Assembly (NCBI RefSeq): GCF_032884065.1
Contig: NC_088863.1
Coordinates: forward strand, 68,333,840-68,397,839
From: Artemia franciscana
Taxonomy: Eukaryota; Arthropoda; Branchiopoda; Anostraca; Artemiidae
Length of the DNA stretch: 64,000 nt
Direction: 5' to 3'
Numbering within the stretch: position 1 is the stretch's first letter; each line of letters begins with the position of its first letter. Positions 1-14,640 of this stretch are shown one piece after another. Made by a program: the position numbers and the translations under genes. The notes beneath the pieces are model-generated. The model did not search any database. It was not told the DNA's origin and saw nothing but the letters and a program-made list of their open reading frames with translations.

Positions 1-1330
1 GAAGTCAATTAACTAGAAATTTACCCAATGTTGGTATTATAAGCACACATGTAGGCTAATCACTGCTAGGGTCTATTAGCCTATAGGCCTATTTGAGAGT
101 AGCCTATAGAATGAGAATTCACAGAATGAATTTCTGTTTATGGTAAATAGCCTAGGCCCAGCCTACCACAGATTCTACATGATTTAATTAAAATATTAAG
201 CTTAAAGCCTTGAAATAGCCTTGATCATAAATTAGTATAGGCTATAGCCTACTTAGGCTAGTTATTTTTTGAAAACCTTCTTAATCAGGAAATTAGCCTA
301 GGACCCACATAAACTTTTTTATCAGATTCTGTTTAGGCCTCAAAGTAGCCTTACCCTGACTGTTAGGCCTATGGTATCATGTAAAAGTGCCTGTTTGGTT
401 TGAAAACAATATTTAATAAGGAATAGCCTAGGCCTATTATGCTATTCCTTTTTTACCAAGAGGCTGGATCTATCCTATAGCCTGTCATTCATCTCAACAA
501 AAGAAACATGTGCCAAGATTAGATTAAGAGATATACGACAAAAATGAGCTAACCTAATATGAGAAAAAATTATCACTCCAAATTCTGTTGCAGTTCCAAA
601 AATTGTAGGGAGGTATCCTAGGGTCTATATTGACTAACAACAAGTCCTTTCACCTCTTTGACTTCCTCTTCGGAAGCACTATTCTCCTCCGGTCAGCAAA
701 CAATGGATACATGCAAATATATAGCCTACTATAATACACTGTTATTGATTGTGGGAAGTGCTGGTGCCAGTGCGGGTAGGCTAATTCTTTTATGCCGCCA
801 TTTTTATTTGAAAAATGAGCGGTTTTAAATAAAAATGAGAAATTCTTATCCAAAGTAATAAAATCCCTATCCTTTGTACGCTCTACTATAGACGAAAGTC
901 GTGTGTCCTGGAAAATAAACCTTTTTAAGTGAAAGATTTATAAAAAAAAAAAGAAAAAAAAAACAGATAGTACCGGGTAAAATAATGGGGCTTTGTGCCA
1001 CTGTCTTATAAGCTCAAATATTTTTACCGAATGGATGAAAACATTGAAGTAGGACACTCGGCCTCTCCCCATACGTGAAACCTTTGAATCTCATGTGTAT
1101 ATGCTTGAAAATGTATTTTGCACCATGATGACAAATTCGTATGATTTTGGATTGAATGCCTGTTTAGGCATCATCACGCTATTGGCTTTAGTTGAGTTGC
1201 TATTTATAGTGCTACAGTAACTGCTTTGCTCAGTGGAAGAGTTCTTTCGGTCGTTTCTTTCCCAGGAATCATGGAATTGAAAAACTTGATCATTGGATTA
1301 AAACAGAGAGCCCAAATAAGTTATATTATT
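1..1330. other. Non-coding flank rich in AGGCCTA-like motifs
   Basis: No exon or transposon protein can be read here. The first 500 bases carry many copies of TAGCCTA, AGGCCTA and their complements, for example TAGCCTATAGGCCTAT near 78. They are irregularly spaced, so this is not a regular tandem array. From about 600 to 1330 I see ordinary AT-rich sequence with A-runs near 940-962. Confidence 0.5.
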
Positions 1331-1430
1331 NNNNNNNNNNNNNNNNNNNNNNNNNNNNNNNNNNNNNNNNNNNNNNNNNNNNNNNNNNNNNNNNNNNNNN
1401 NNNNNNNNNNNNNNNNNNNNNNNNNNNNNN
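1331..1430. other. Assembly gap (100 N)
   Basis: Exactly 100 N, a typical scaffolding gap of unknown true size. It lies at the left edge of a GC-rich minisatellite, so collapsed repeat copies are the likely cause. Confidence 0.99.

Positions 1431-3992
<2,562 letters not shown>

Positions 3993-4072
<80 letters not shown>
3993..4072. repeat. (AT)n microsatellite
   Basis: About 80 bases of AT dinucleotide directly follow the CTAG terminus of the Helitron on its left. Confidence 0.97.
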
Positions 4073-4073
<1 letters not shown>

Positions 4074-4468
4074 TGATGCTTAATTTAGAATGAGTACTAA
4101 TGGAAGCCTCACTTAATATTCATCCTTTTTTGTCACTTCCTCTTACTTTGTCCGATAAGTGAAGTCTAGAGAACTAAGATTTTGTAAAGATAGCATAGTT
4201 TTTTGCTTTTACCAATGCTTGAATAAGAGGATTTCCCATTGTCCTCTTTTGATCTGTCTTTTTTATATTCTAGTTTTGGGGAGAAGGGCGTGACATCCTC
4301 CTCGCCGCTTCTCTCAAACACATGTTTACATATTTTCAATTAGAGATGGTTTTGTTTAAATAACGAGAGTAATTTAGCAATGTTTTTCGGAATAAATATC
4401 GCAACTCAAATACACAATAACGCCAAATTACCAAAGTTCATTTTCTATTAGTTGAGTAATGTTTACAG

Positions 4469-4629
4469 GATCCATACAGCTACCAACAACAGGAGGAGCC
4501 TTGAACTCACACAACTCAGGAAGTATGTATAGCTCTGTGCAACCGGCTGTCCCTTCACCCAAGACGAAAGATCAGCGGTCAGTTGCTGTTAGTAGTAACC
4601 GCTGCTATGTTCCACATACATTTGGACAG
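4469..4629 (+). CDS. Unassigned gene, internal coding exon (third from end)
   Basis: The exon is bounded by a TTTACAG acceptor and a CAG|GTAATT donor. It enters in phase 1 (two bases complete a codon) and leaves in phase 0. The peptide is rich in Ser, Pro, Thr, Gly and Asn (GSIQLPTTGG... ending PHTFGQ), without a recognisable folded domain. It joins the exons at 6756 and 10283 without breaking the reading frame, which is the main evidence that it is real. The start of the gene must lie further left, beyond the Helitrons at 1431-3992 or outside the window. I cannot assign the protein. Composition suggests a disordered C-terminal region of a regulatory or RNA-associated protein, but that is a guess. 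Confidence 0.6.
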
Positions 4630-6755
4630 GTAATTTATTTTTTTTTTTTTTTAAGCCGAGGGTGTAAATTTTATATACTAATGGGGTAATGCTGAATTTG
4701 CTACAATGCTAATCTTACTGTTGTTTAGTCATTATGTAAGTAAAGAGTATTCTAGCCGTTTGTAAATTATCCAATGGCTGTCCGTGTTAAAAAGAAACAT
4801 GTAGCTGGCGAATGTGCTTCTTTTTTATCTAAAAATGTTCAACGTAGAAATACTTATTTTTCGTTTTTCAGAGGGCTCATTCGAGTAGAAACTGTAAATT
4901 TCAGTACTCATGTTTTGAAAGTGATCAGATTAAAGCAAGATGCAATATATTGGGTAAGGAGCGATGTTGCCTCTTTTTTTATGCATATCTTTCTTTTGAC
5001 CACTTATTGTAGAAGTGTGGTCGTAAGAAGAGGGCTCAATAAATTGCAAATTAACAGTTGTGCTGCTCTTTTAAGAGTCAAAAGATTTTGGAGTACTGCA
5101 AGATGCGATTTTGAGGACTAACTGTGCTTTCTTGTATCTTTTACATGTTATGACGTTATTACTACTCATGTTTGCACACACATTTACGGGAATTTAAAAT
5201 TTGACCTGAAACCCCTCGAGTATGTCGTTGGATCGAAACAAAGAAAACACCATTGAAATCGTCATCATCGAAAGCCCAATACAGACAATTTACACCCCTC
5301 CCCCCTATCTTGAACTGTTGCAAAAACAGTATATTTTTGCATGTTAAGCACTGATGTGTCCTTAACTATGGACACTTAATCAGTTGCAGCAGCAAAGAAC
5401 AAAGTCCCGTCTATACTAACTGCGAAATTTAATAATGTTTTGCAAACAAAATTGTGTTTGTAGCTGATTCAGGCATTGCCTTAAAGAGTGGCTCAACGTA
5501 GTACTCTTCTAACAATTGAAATTAAACTTCATCACACCATCTCTTTGGATATTGGTGAAAAAGATTAATGGTCTAATTAAAGGAAATTTAAGCCGGCTAA
5601 TTGATAAGTAAACCGGAATTTGGATCTAGCCTTGAACCGGTGTCTAGATCTAGCCTAGTACTGGATAGAATAACGCCCATATTCGGCTTTTGGTATGGGA
5701 GGTCATAAAAGTTCAAAAGGGGTGATAAAAAAATCCTATTGAGAACTATTCAAGAACCTAAGTGTCAATAGAAGATAGATTTTTCTTATATACTTACATT
5801 TTGCTACAGAAGTTTTATGGGTAATTAATAGTTTTTTCTAGAGAAGTTTTACGGGCAATTAGTAGTCTTTTAGAATCAAAATGAATGCTGCATAGTTTTC
5901 TTTGGAAAAACGAAATTAGACTTCATCACACCATATCGTTGGATCTTGCTAAAAAAGATTAGTGATTTGGTTTTCATTATAGTTTGTGGCTAATCTCGGT
6001 ATCTTTTAGTTACATTTCATAACTTTCGATGATTTAACGAATTTACCCTACATAGAAAATTAAAGGTCTTCCCAGTGGTTAAGGAGTATAAGCAGTTATT
6101 GATTACCTTTTCTAGTTTCAGTTGTAAATTGAACTGGATGAAAAAAATAATAGCCCCATGGGGCTTGAGACATAAGTCGATAATTGCTAGGAGATTTTCA
6201 TCCAAAAAATAGTAGTTTTTCTCTCTGGATCTGCCCGCCAAACCATAATGCGGAGATGCAATTGTATACTGATTCTCTAGTTGAGGAACTTTAAGACTAG
6301 GAAACTTTCAGCTATGTTTTGTGACTGCACAATAATGGCAACTTGAATTTGAATCGTTGCTTGTAAAGTACTTGTAACTGGAGCTATAACTCCAGTTACA
6401 CTCTTATAAAGCTTGAAGTCAAGGTTTACCCTGTTCAACATTATAAATTAGCATCGCTTGAAGAGATTAAGGAAAGTATCTATTCTTAGTGTACACGACA
6501 TCGTATTATAGTGAGTTATAATGCAGCATATTATATAGGAAATCTGCATTTCCTGGCTTTTATTTTTCCAGTCCCTTCAGAGTTACGGACTCTCGGGTCT
6601 GTGAAAAGAAACTGAATTTTTCCTCTAGTTTGTCCCTCACCAGGTGGACATATATAATGTATTTATACTCTGGGAACATAGTTGTGTTTATAAATCTCAC
6701 TAGTGATTGCCAATTGACAAGAGTACCAGAAATCTATATTCTATTTTGTTTTAAG
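4630..6755 (+). other. Intron of unassigned gene
   Basis: GT at 4630 and AG at 6754-6755. The content is AT-rich with no transposon protein. Open stretches such as 4774-5121 have no exon-like composition or splice context and are treated as chance. Confidence 0.5.
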
Positions 6756-6879
6756 GCGCAGCCAAGATTTCCAGCTCCTATCCAGCGCCCCGCTGTGACA
6801 CAACCAGGGAATGGTAAACCTATGAAACTTTCAGGCAATCAAGTTGGAGTATCTTCTGTTGAAACGTATTCATCTCAAG
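6756..6879 (+). CDS. Unassigned gene, penultimate coding exon
   Basis: The acceptor is a pyrimidine-rich stretch ending TTTTAAG and the donor is CAAG|GTAAAA. It enters in phase 0, matching the previous exon, and exits in phase 1, matching the next. The 41-codon peptide contains QPRFPAPIQRPAV and then a Gly/Asn/Ser-rich stretch. There is no known catalytic motif. The proline-rich segment could be a linear binding motif. Phase continuity on both sides is the strongest support. Confidence 0.62.
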
Positions 6880-8952
6880 GTAAAAGTTTGTTTTAAAAAA
6901 AGAAGTATTTCATTATAAAAGACTATTCTGAGGCGTCAGCTGCTCACTTTGGGGGTCTTCATCTTCTGGGATTCTCAAGTTAGTGTTCAATTTTTAGAAG
7001 AACGGTTGTAGATGATGTTTTTTCTTAATCATTACCTATTCTATATAAAATCATATTAACTTCTTCAATAAAGGGTATCCCCCATGATGCACCAGGCCCT
7101 GCAGGATCAGATTATTCGTCTTGAATGGAGAAATTCTTTTCAGATAGTCCGGGTGTCACCAATCTTAAGTTGTGGGTCGATCGTCTGACTCAGCAAGCCC
7201 AGCCGCCTGGAATATGGAGGCGATGAGCCTCTGAGGCCTAAGACTCGATTCAGTTGGTTCCGCCCCGCCACGCATCATTCATTATTACTGCTCAAAACTT
7301 ACTAGATTAAGTTATTCATTATTACTACTAAATACTTAATAGATAGATTTGTCTAAGATGTCAGATATGCCGTGTGATGCTGCCACTTCCGGAAACACTT
7401 GTAAAATGTGGTTTCCTATATTTTGATTATGGTTTTGGGATATTTTTTTATATCCTCAAGCCCCAGTTTTACTGACAGTATTTTTAGATTTAGCTAATTA
7501 GAACTTTATTTTTCTTCTAATTACATTTTCCCGAATCAAAACATTAGATTGGAACTGGTAAAAGTACTGACTGAATTTTCAGAAGGCTGAAATTACTTTT
7601 ACTAGTAATTACTGCTGTTGTAACTAAATAATATTAGTTATTCAGTAATAGCTGTTATGTAGTGACACATGAGGAATCTCCAGAATCGAGAATTTCAATT
7701 AAAAAAAAAAAATTTAATTGTCATTCAACCAAATGCTAAGACAAAAAACAGGTATGGAAGTAGTTCTGGAAGTAGATGTTTAAAAAAAATTACTGAGAAA
7801 ACCTAAATTGTAGTCAATAAAAATGGTGTGCAATTTTAGTGAGTTGCTTGTTGTGTAGAAACTTTTTACTGAACAAGAAGAAAATGTTCATTCACCAGCC
7901 TAAGAGTCCCAGACCTCATTTTGCCAACACCCAGCTCAAATCTAGTTTCTACAAATAATCATGACAAAATTAAGATTAGCCTGCATAATTCAAGTATCCA
8001 GAGAAACAAATCAGTTTTCTTTAGTATATCTTTGCCTATATGGTAATATATGGCTCATTTTTCATTTTTCACAGTCATTTTCACCTGATTTGGGAACCTT
8101 GGCTCCAACTCCCCCCCCCAGGTTTTTAACGAAATTCTAACGTTGCCTGATGCCGAACGAATCTTCTAGCTTCGTCTTTTTGGCAATGAAGCTATATTCA
8201 ATCGGGTTAGATCTTATAATTTATTAATCTAGTTCGATAGACCATTTAATTGTCATAGATGATGAACGGATACTAATTCTGCGGGCTGTATGTCGCTTTA
8301 TATGTCCGTATATTGCAAGAGATTTGCAATACCATCTAATATCTATAGAGTTAGAAACCCATAGAAATAGCTGATGATTACCTTAGATTTTAATCGTAAT
8401 ATCCAGTGATCAAGTTAAACATGTAGGTGTCGCATTAATAATTAAGGTGAGTATATTGCTATGTTTTTCTGCACCGGGCGACAATATTTTTGAAAGAATC
8501 TACAACAGCATGTAATTACTGTTTCTACTTAAAACAAGTTCCAAAAATAAAATTTTGTATTCTTTTTCCTACCTTTTCTTTTTCGAGGAATCCTAGATAT
8601 TGATGTAAAAAAGCAAAAATATTTCATTTATCGAATTGTGCAGTTTTTGCTTTTGTACAAAGGGATCTTGGGAAAAGGCAAAGAAGCGTAATCAGTCAGA
8701 CAGATGCTAGTAGTTGGCCTTTACCTAAATTTCCTGCCTACAGTTTCTCCAGCCTATTAAAATGTTACATGTAGAAAGATACGTGCATAAAAGAGAAAAG
8801 CATAAATGTAGAAAGGTATGTGAAAATGCCAAAAAAAGAAAAATATTCAAACATTAAGAAATTAAGAAAAGAATATATTTAATCATGTTGATGATTCACT
8901 GTATTTTACTTTTGATTTTTTACTGTTTGTACAAATCAAATCTGGCTGTACT

Positions 8953-9021
<69 letters not shown>

Positions 9022-9306
9022 AGATATTCTGCTTTTAATTCGAAAATCGAAGCACCATTGAAGACATTGAGCGGTAATTTTACCCTTATCTTATTAGTGT
9101 TTTTCCATGATTTCGTCATGAAATAATTTCCTAGTCTTAAATTGCAGCTGTTTTGGTTTCTGTTTTTTTCCCAGTTTACCGAAATGCTAATTAGACACCC
9201 TATGCGCCAGTAATGGCTCTTGGGGGATCTATACCCTTTTTATACAGAAGAACCGTTTGCTTGGTTTGAGTTATGCGGATAATTTTCCGCCAATGATATT
9301 AGCTTC

Positions 9307-9382
<76 letters not shown>

Positions 9383-10282
9383 GAAATCTTTTATACAAAC
9401 AAGCAGTTATCAGTTTGTCTGAGTTTTGCTGCGGATCGTGATATTTTGTACGAGATTGGATGTGTATGTTTTCACCCCAACCCCACGTTTCCTGCATAAA
9501 CCGACTAGTTTTGTTTTTGCTACCAAGATATTTGGTAATTTATGGTTGGCTACGTTTAACCAGCTACATGAATCTATCTGTTCGTTATGTGAGTGTCTTT
9601 TGGGCTCAGATAGTGAGCTTGTTAGTACAATATATGCCCGTCATCTACGTCTCTGTGGAAACAACTCCGACTCAGCTTTTTCTCTGTTTTGCTTGTTGTT
9701 AGTCATTTATTCTTTTTTTTACTTATTTCATTTGTTTCTCTTTTTTGGCTTGTTTTTATATTCGTTTGTTTGGGATAAAAATGGTTTAATTGAAATATAT
9801 CGGTCTTGCAAAGCAGTAATTCCCGCTAAGTTTATAATATCTGCTTTATCAGCTTATATAAACTAAATTCAATATACTTTAAAAGCATATCAATTTAGTC
9901 TATATTTAGATAGCAGTGTCACAATCCAAATTTTCAATAATAATAGAAGTAACTGAATTTGGAACGTGCTACGAAGTGCTATACTTGAAACAAGGTCTTA
10001 TCTAGAATTTTTTTTTTTGGGGGGGGGGGGGTACAAAAAACTTTAAAGAACGCATCAAAAACTTGTTTATATTCATTTCTGTTACGTTTCTACGAGTCGG
10101 ACAAGCATTCCGGGGTGGGTGGGCTCAAACTCCCTAACCTCCCTGGATACGGCCTCGACGCAAGGCTCAAAATAAAATAAAAAATTAATTTTAATCACTA
10201 AGTCAAATATAAAAACTTAATAAGATAAAAGTCAATAGAAATTTGTATGAATTTTAATATTTTTTTTCTTTTTATTATATAG
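6880..10282 (+). other. Last intron of unassigned gene, with poly-T tracts
   Basis: GT at 6880-6881 and AG at 10281-10282. It holds two very long T runs, about 8955-9016 and 9311-9379. These bracket a short segment resembling the 3' end of a non-LTR retrotransposon (9195-9245). No other feature is recognisable. Confidence 0.5.
9195..9245 (+). repeat. Remnant of non-LTR retrotransposon 3' end
   Basis: The core CACCCTATGCGCCAGTAATG and the following GGGGGATCTATACCC match, in the same order, the minus-strand tail near 22965-23080 (CGCCCTATGCGCCAG) and the tail of the minus-strand element ending at 35404. The shared tail marks one retrotransposon family. Confidence 0.5.
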
Positions 10283-10458
10283 GGACCAGAGCTGTCAACG
10301 AAAATCAGTCTGCAGGCAGTAATCAAGATCTTTTAAGCTCAGGAGGAGCCAATAATGGTCAGACGATGAGGAACAATCACCCAGCAATGCCTACAGGTGA
10401 TTCAACACAGACTTGTAACCAATCTCCATCATCAATGGAAGTGAATGAAGTTAATTAA
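10283..10458 (+). CDS. Unassigned gene, terminal coding exon and stop
   Basis: The acceptor is a long T-rich tract ending TATATAG. The exon supplies the two bases needed to complete the codon split at 6879, then 57 open codons rich in Asn, Ser, Gln and Gly, ending SSMEVNEVN and TAA at 10456-10458. Together the three exons give 152 complete residues. No domain was recognised. The peptide looks disordered, consistent with the C-terminal tail of a larger regulatory protein. What is seen: consistent splice signals and phases across three exons. What is inferred: that this is one transcript. Confidence 0.62.
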
Positions 10459-10651
10459 ATATTCTGCATAGTCTGTTTAAAATAAGGTGTTAACTAGAAT
10501 ATTCATATATATGATATATTATATTATATGTATATATATGTGTGGATGAAAAAACACCTTGATCATCGTATTGGAAATTTTGTTGACTGCTATTTGTATT
10601 ATACTGCGGATTAAAAGAATGGCACAGAAACCAGAGACCACTGTACATAGG

Positions 10652-10657
10652 AATAAA
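10652..10657 (+). promoter_or_regulatory. Candidate polyadenylation signal
   Basis: AATAAA lies 194 bases after the stop codon of the unassigned gene. In AT-rich DNA such hexamers are common, so this is only a candidate for the 3' end. Confidence 0.3.
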
Positions 10658-12088
10658 AAGCTGAGATTTTTTCATCAGTTCTATTATGCTTTCGCGCTTG
10701 ACGGGGTTTCTCCTTTTGATTTTTCATCTTTTTTTAAGCAATGCTTGATTTAAATTTATTGTAAGCTTTATTTTAGGTGATAAGTTTTTTTTTCATGCAG
10801 TTTTGATGACGTTATTTTGTGTCCTTATTTTGATGATTTAGATTTATTTTTTGTGTTGTACTTTTAGTGAATGCGTTCTTTTTAACCAGCCGACTTCGAA
10901 TTATTAAAATTAGTATTACATAAATTTATGTTATTTCTTGTACCTAGTACTAGCCGCATTATTTTCATATGGCATTTGCGTATGCAGGATTTTTTTTTTA
11001 CTTCTTTTTTTTGGGGGGGGGGTAATACCGAGGGAAAATTCTTAGAAGGCAAATAGTAATGAAATAGGGAGGGACAAAAAATTGAATTTAATTCCATGAT
11101 TCGTATAAGAAGTGCCCAGAAACTAACCAGGGAGATTTATGATTTGGAAAAAGAGGCTCTACTCTCCCTCTCATCGAATTTTCTAAAATAAATGTATCGT
11201 ATCTTTAAAAAAAAAAGCAGTGAAAATACTATTTGGAATTTCGGACTGCCGTGACGCTGTTTTTAAAAGTAACGTTAGGGTAACGTTAGGTATCTGTTTC
11301 TGTTACATTTCGCCACTCTCAAATTCAAAAAAAAAGAATGCGTTGAAGTGTGGACAATATTGGAAATCTTTCTTCTAAAATCCCATTTATTATGTCGTTA
11401 ATAATGTTAGTGATCAGGTTATCAATGTTATTGATCAGTGATCAATGTGATCAACCTGATAACTGATCAGTGATCAATGATCAGGTTGTGACATTAGAAC
11501 CAGGTGTTTCTTGATAAACTGTGTAGTTTCCTAAAGGGAAAATTTAACACATTTTTTCTATCCGTTTCCCAAATTAGATTACTGCATTATTGAGTTATTG
11601 GAAATTTGGGCTCTTAGACTTGAATTGATGGTGTAGTTTTCATTAAGATCTTGACTTAGAACCCAAATTTCGGTTTTTCTAAGAGCACAAATAAAGGAAT
11701 ATTAAAGAGCCAAAATTTTGGTGTTCTATTTTATCAATTACTTGACCGAGAGAGTAAACTTTTTGTCCAAATCTGGTGATTTTCCTCACTTCCTAGCCTA
11801 CCCAGAGTTTAGTTTCCAAGTCTTCTTTTATGATTTTGTCATATTTATTAGTTTTCTTCTAATTTATTCGTGTTTTATGTGCCAACGACGTAAGTTCTAT
11901 GCTCCCCGTGAAGCGTAGGATTTTACCACAAACCTGTAACAGTAACTTGCACCAAAAATAAAAGATATTATCAGATTTAACCATTCGCCGAGCTAAAATG
12001 GTGACATTGGTTAGAATTCTCTTTTGAGTTGTCTAAACTTGGCTAGAAATAGGAGAATTAAATATTTTCTTTCATGTTTTCAAACAGT
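10658..12088. other. Intergenic stretch, no gene seen
   Basis: AT-rich sequence without recognisable protein. The only structure is a cluster of TGATCA palindromes (11400-11490). Confidence 0.5.
11400..11490. repeat. Cluster of TGATCA palindromes
   Basis: About seven GATCA/TGATCA motifs are arranged in direct and inverted order around GATCAACCTGATAACTGATC. They can fold into several alternative hairpins. Function unknown. Confidence 0.55.
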
Positions 12089-13005
12089 TCGTGGTAACGA
12101 ACTGTAGTAAGGAGCGACCCGGCTCAATAGTAACCAAAACTCTAAAAAATTGAATTTTGATATCAATAGCTACATCAAAAGAATCGCATTTTAATGCTGA
12201 TTTTAAATATATAAGTTTCATCAAGTTTAGTCTTACCCATCAAAAGTTACGAGCCTGAGAATATATGTCTTATTTAGGAAAACAGGGGGAAACAGTAGGA
12301 TCTTAGCGAAAATGACACCATCAGATTCAGCGTATCAGAGAACCCTACTGTAGAAGTTTCAAGCTCCTATCTACAAAAATGTGGAATTTTGTATTTTTTG
12401 CCAGAAGACAAATCACGGGTGCGTGTTTTTTTTTTTTTTTTTCCAGGGGTCGTCTTATCGACCAAGTGGTCCTAGAATGTCGCAAGAGGGCTCATTCTAA
12501 CGGAAATGAAAGGTTCTAGTGCCCTTTTTAAGGGACCAAACAAATTGGAGTGCATCTAGGCCCCCTCCCACGCTCATTTTTTTCTCAAAGTCAACGGATC
12601 AAAATTTTGAGATAGCCATTTTGTTCAGCATAGTCGAAAACCACAATAACTATGTCTTTGGGGATGACTTACTCCCCCACAATCCCTGGGGGAGGGGCTG
12701 CAAGTTACAAACTTTGACCAGTGTTTAAATATAGTAATGGTTATTGGGAAGTGTACAGACGTTTTCAGGGGGATTTTATTTTGTTTGGGGGTGGGGCTGA
12801 GGAGAGGGGGCTATGTTGGAGGATCTTTCCTTGAAGGAATCCGTCATGGGGGAAGAAAAATTCAATGAAAAGGGCGCAGGATTCTCTAGCATTACTATAA
12901 GAAAACAATGAAAAATAAACATGAAAACGTCTTTTCAAATGGAAGGAAGAAGTACCATTGAAACTTAAAACGAACAGAGATTATTACGCATATGAGGGGT
13001 TCTAA

Positions 13006-13078
13006 AAATACTTCAGCATAAAGAGCGAGGTATTTAGGAGGAGATAAATACCTTGCTCTTTATGCTAAAGTATTTTTA
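13006..13078. repeat. 32-bp-arm hairpin inside foldback element
   Basis: AAAATACTTCAGCATAAAG (left) and CTTTATGCTAAAGTATTTTT (right) pair across a short purine-rich loop. The second foldback copy keeps the right arm near 27020-27050. Confidence 0.7.
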
Positions 13079-13505
13079 GTAATTTCAACTATTTATTCTA
13101 CGGCCTTTCTGATTCAGGGGTCATTCTTAAAGAATTGGGACAAAACTTACGATTTAGTGTAAAGAAGGAGGTATTAACGAGGATACAAACCCCCTCATAT
13201 ACATAATAAAAATTAAAGAATATAAAAGTTTGTTACGTAAGTTATTTCTAAAGTTACCTATATTTTTTGCTAATAAAAAAATTCGTTAAAATTAATAGTT
13301 GCCTTTTTATGTAACCGAAAAATTGCATGGCAACTAGGCCTCCTTCCCCATCCCATATTTCTCAAAATCGAATGATCAAAACTAAGAGAAAGCCATTTAG
13401 CCAAAAAAGGAATTAAACTGCAAATTTCATTTGAATAGTTTACGTGTGGAGAGTCAAAATCAAACATGCATTAATTCAAAAACGTTCAGAAATTACATAA
13501 AAAAA

Positions 13506-13775
13506 ACTAGTTTTTTTAACTGAAAGTAAGGAGCGACATTAAAACTTAAAACGAACAGAAATTACTCCGTAAATGAAATGGATTGTCCCCTCCGCAATCT
13601 CTCGCTCTTTACGCTAAAGTTTGACTCTTTGCCACAATTCTGCGTTTTAAAACAATTAAAAGCTTTAGCGTAAAGAGTGAGGGATTGCGGAGGGGACAAT
13701 CCATTTCATATACTGAGTAATTTCTGTTCGTTTTAAGTTTTAATGTCGCTCCTTACTTTCAGTTAAAAAAACTAG
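13506..13775. repeat. Long terminal hairpin of foldback element (arms about 115 bp)
   Basis: The left arm (13506-13625) and right arm (13661-13775) are near-perfect reverse complements, both reading through GTAAGGAGCGACATT, AAACGAACAGAAATTACTC and CTCTTTACGCTAAAG. The loop is about 35 bases. The equivalent hairpin in the second copy (27478-27741) has a different inner arm sequence, but its two arms still pair. Confidence 0.85.
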
Positions 13776-14299
13776 TTTTTTTTTATGTAATATCGTTACA
13801 AGACGAAAAATCATGCAAAGCGATTTTCAAAAATGCTAATTCTTAGGTCGATAAAGTTGATCCTCAGCTAACGAATAATATCAAAATTATCGTCGTGTGT
13901 GTAAGAAATCAATAATATACAATAATAAAAAAAAGTACAGAGAGAACATTGGTCTTAATAACACGTTAGTTCTTGATTCTCAGCACACGCATAAATTTAA
14001 CGAAAACCCTGCAATAGTCGTATTTGGTTGCAAAACGCATTCATTTTTGGCAAAAATATCACTCATAATTCAAATCTTCTCGTGCAAAAATTAATAATTT
14101 TAATTATTTTTTGAATAAAAAATATAATTTTGGGCGACAAATAGAGGGTAAAAAAGGATAAAATAAAATAGAGGATAACGTTTGTTAAAATCGACTCGTG
14201 TCCCAATGGTACGAACTAACTGTCTGTTTTAATCACAGTTGACCGGCAAAGAAAGGCTTTCGAGTTTCTTATTAAATAATAAAATGTGTTTCAATTGAT

Positions 14300-14640
14300 A
14301 GGAGGGAACAACATTATAATCTTCAACGAATAGAAATTATTCCGTGTATGAGGGGGGGGGGGCTGCTCCTTTGTCATCTCTTGATCGTTTTGCTGAAGTC
14401 TTTTAGTATTTTAAAAGTTCTTCTAATTCAAATGTGAAAAGTGAAGGGAACAAAAAGAAAACTAGCAGGCAAAGCTTCATGCTGCAACAGGTACAGCCAT
14501 TGAATTACTGAAGTCGTTCTTAAAGAATTGGGAGAAAAGGTCAAACTTCAGCGTAAAAAGTGAGGGATGAGGAAGGGGCAGTCTCCCCCCCCCTCTCATC
14601 TACGGGATTATTTCTGTCTGTTTTAAGTTTTAACCATTTT
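14300..14640. repeat. Degenerate relative of the foldback hairpin
   Basis: It carries weakened versions of both arms: AACGAATAGAAATTATTCCG near 14327 and TTATTTCTGTCTGTTTTAAG near 14610, facing each other across about 250 bases. Short G and C runs lie inside. It is probably an older copy of the same family. Confidence 0.5.

Larger units (their letters stand above)
12089..13790. mobile_element. Foldback-type non-coding element, copy 1
   Basis: It begins with a small hairpin, CAGTTCGT-ggta-ACGAACTG, followed by GTAAGGAGCGAC (12107-12118). It ends with the inverse GTCGCTCCTTAC (13745-13756), giving inverted termini. A second copy with the same order of segments lies at 26047-27750. No ORF of transposase size is present. 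Internal hairpins at 13006-13078 and 13506-13775 are part of the repeat. I infer a non-autonomous DNA transposon or foldback element; the family is not identified. Confidence 0.65.

Noticed and set aside
4774-5121. 115-codon open frame between exons of the unassigned gene
   Set aside because: No recognisable family and no splice signal linking it to neighbouring exons in phase; it lies within a well-supported intron.
7080-7290. GC-richer stretch with CTGAGGCCTAAGACTCG, considered as tRNA or retroelement tail
   Set aside because: No cloverleaf or B-box could be traced, and similarity to the other retroelement tails is too weak.
9426-9866. 146-codon frame after the second poly-T tract
   Set aside because: Hydrophobic and Phe-rich, as expected from T-rich DNA; no domain; lies in an intron of the opposing evidence-based gene model.
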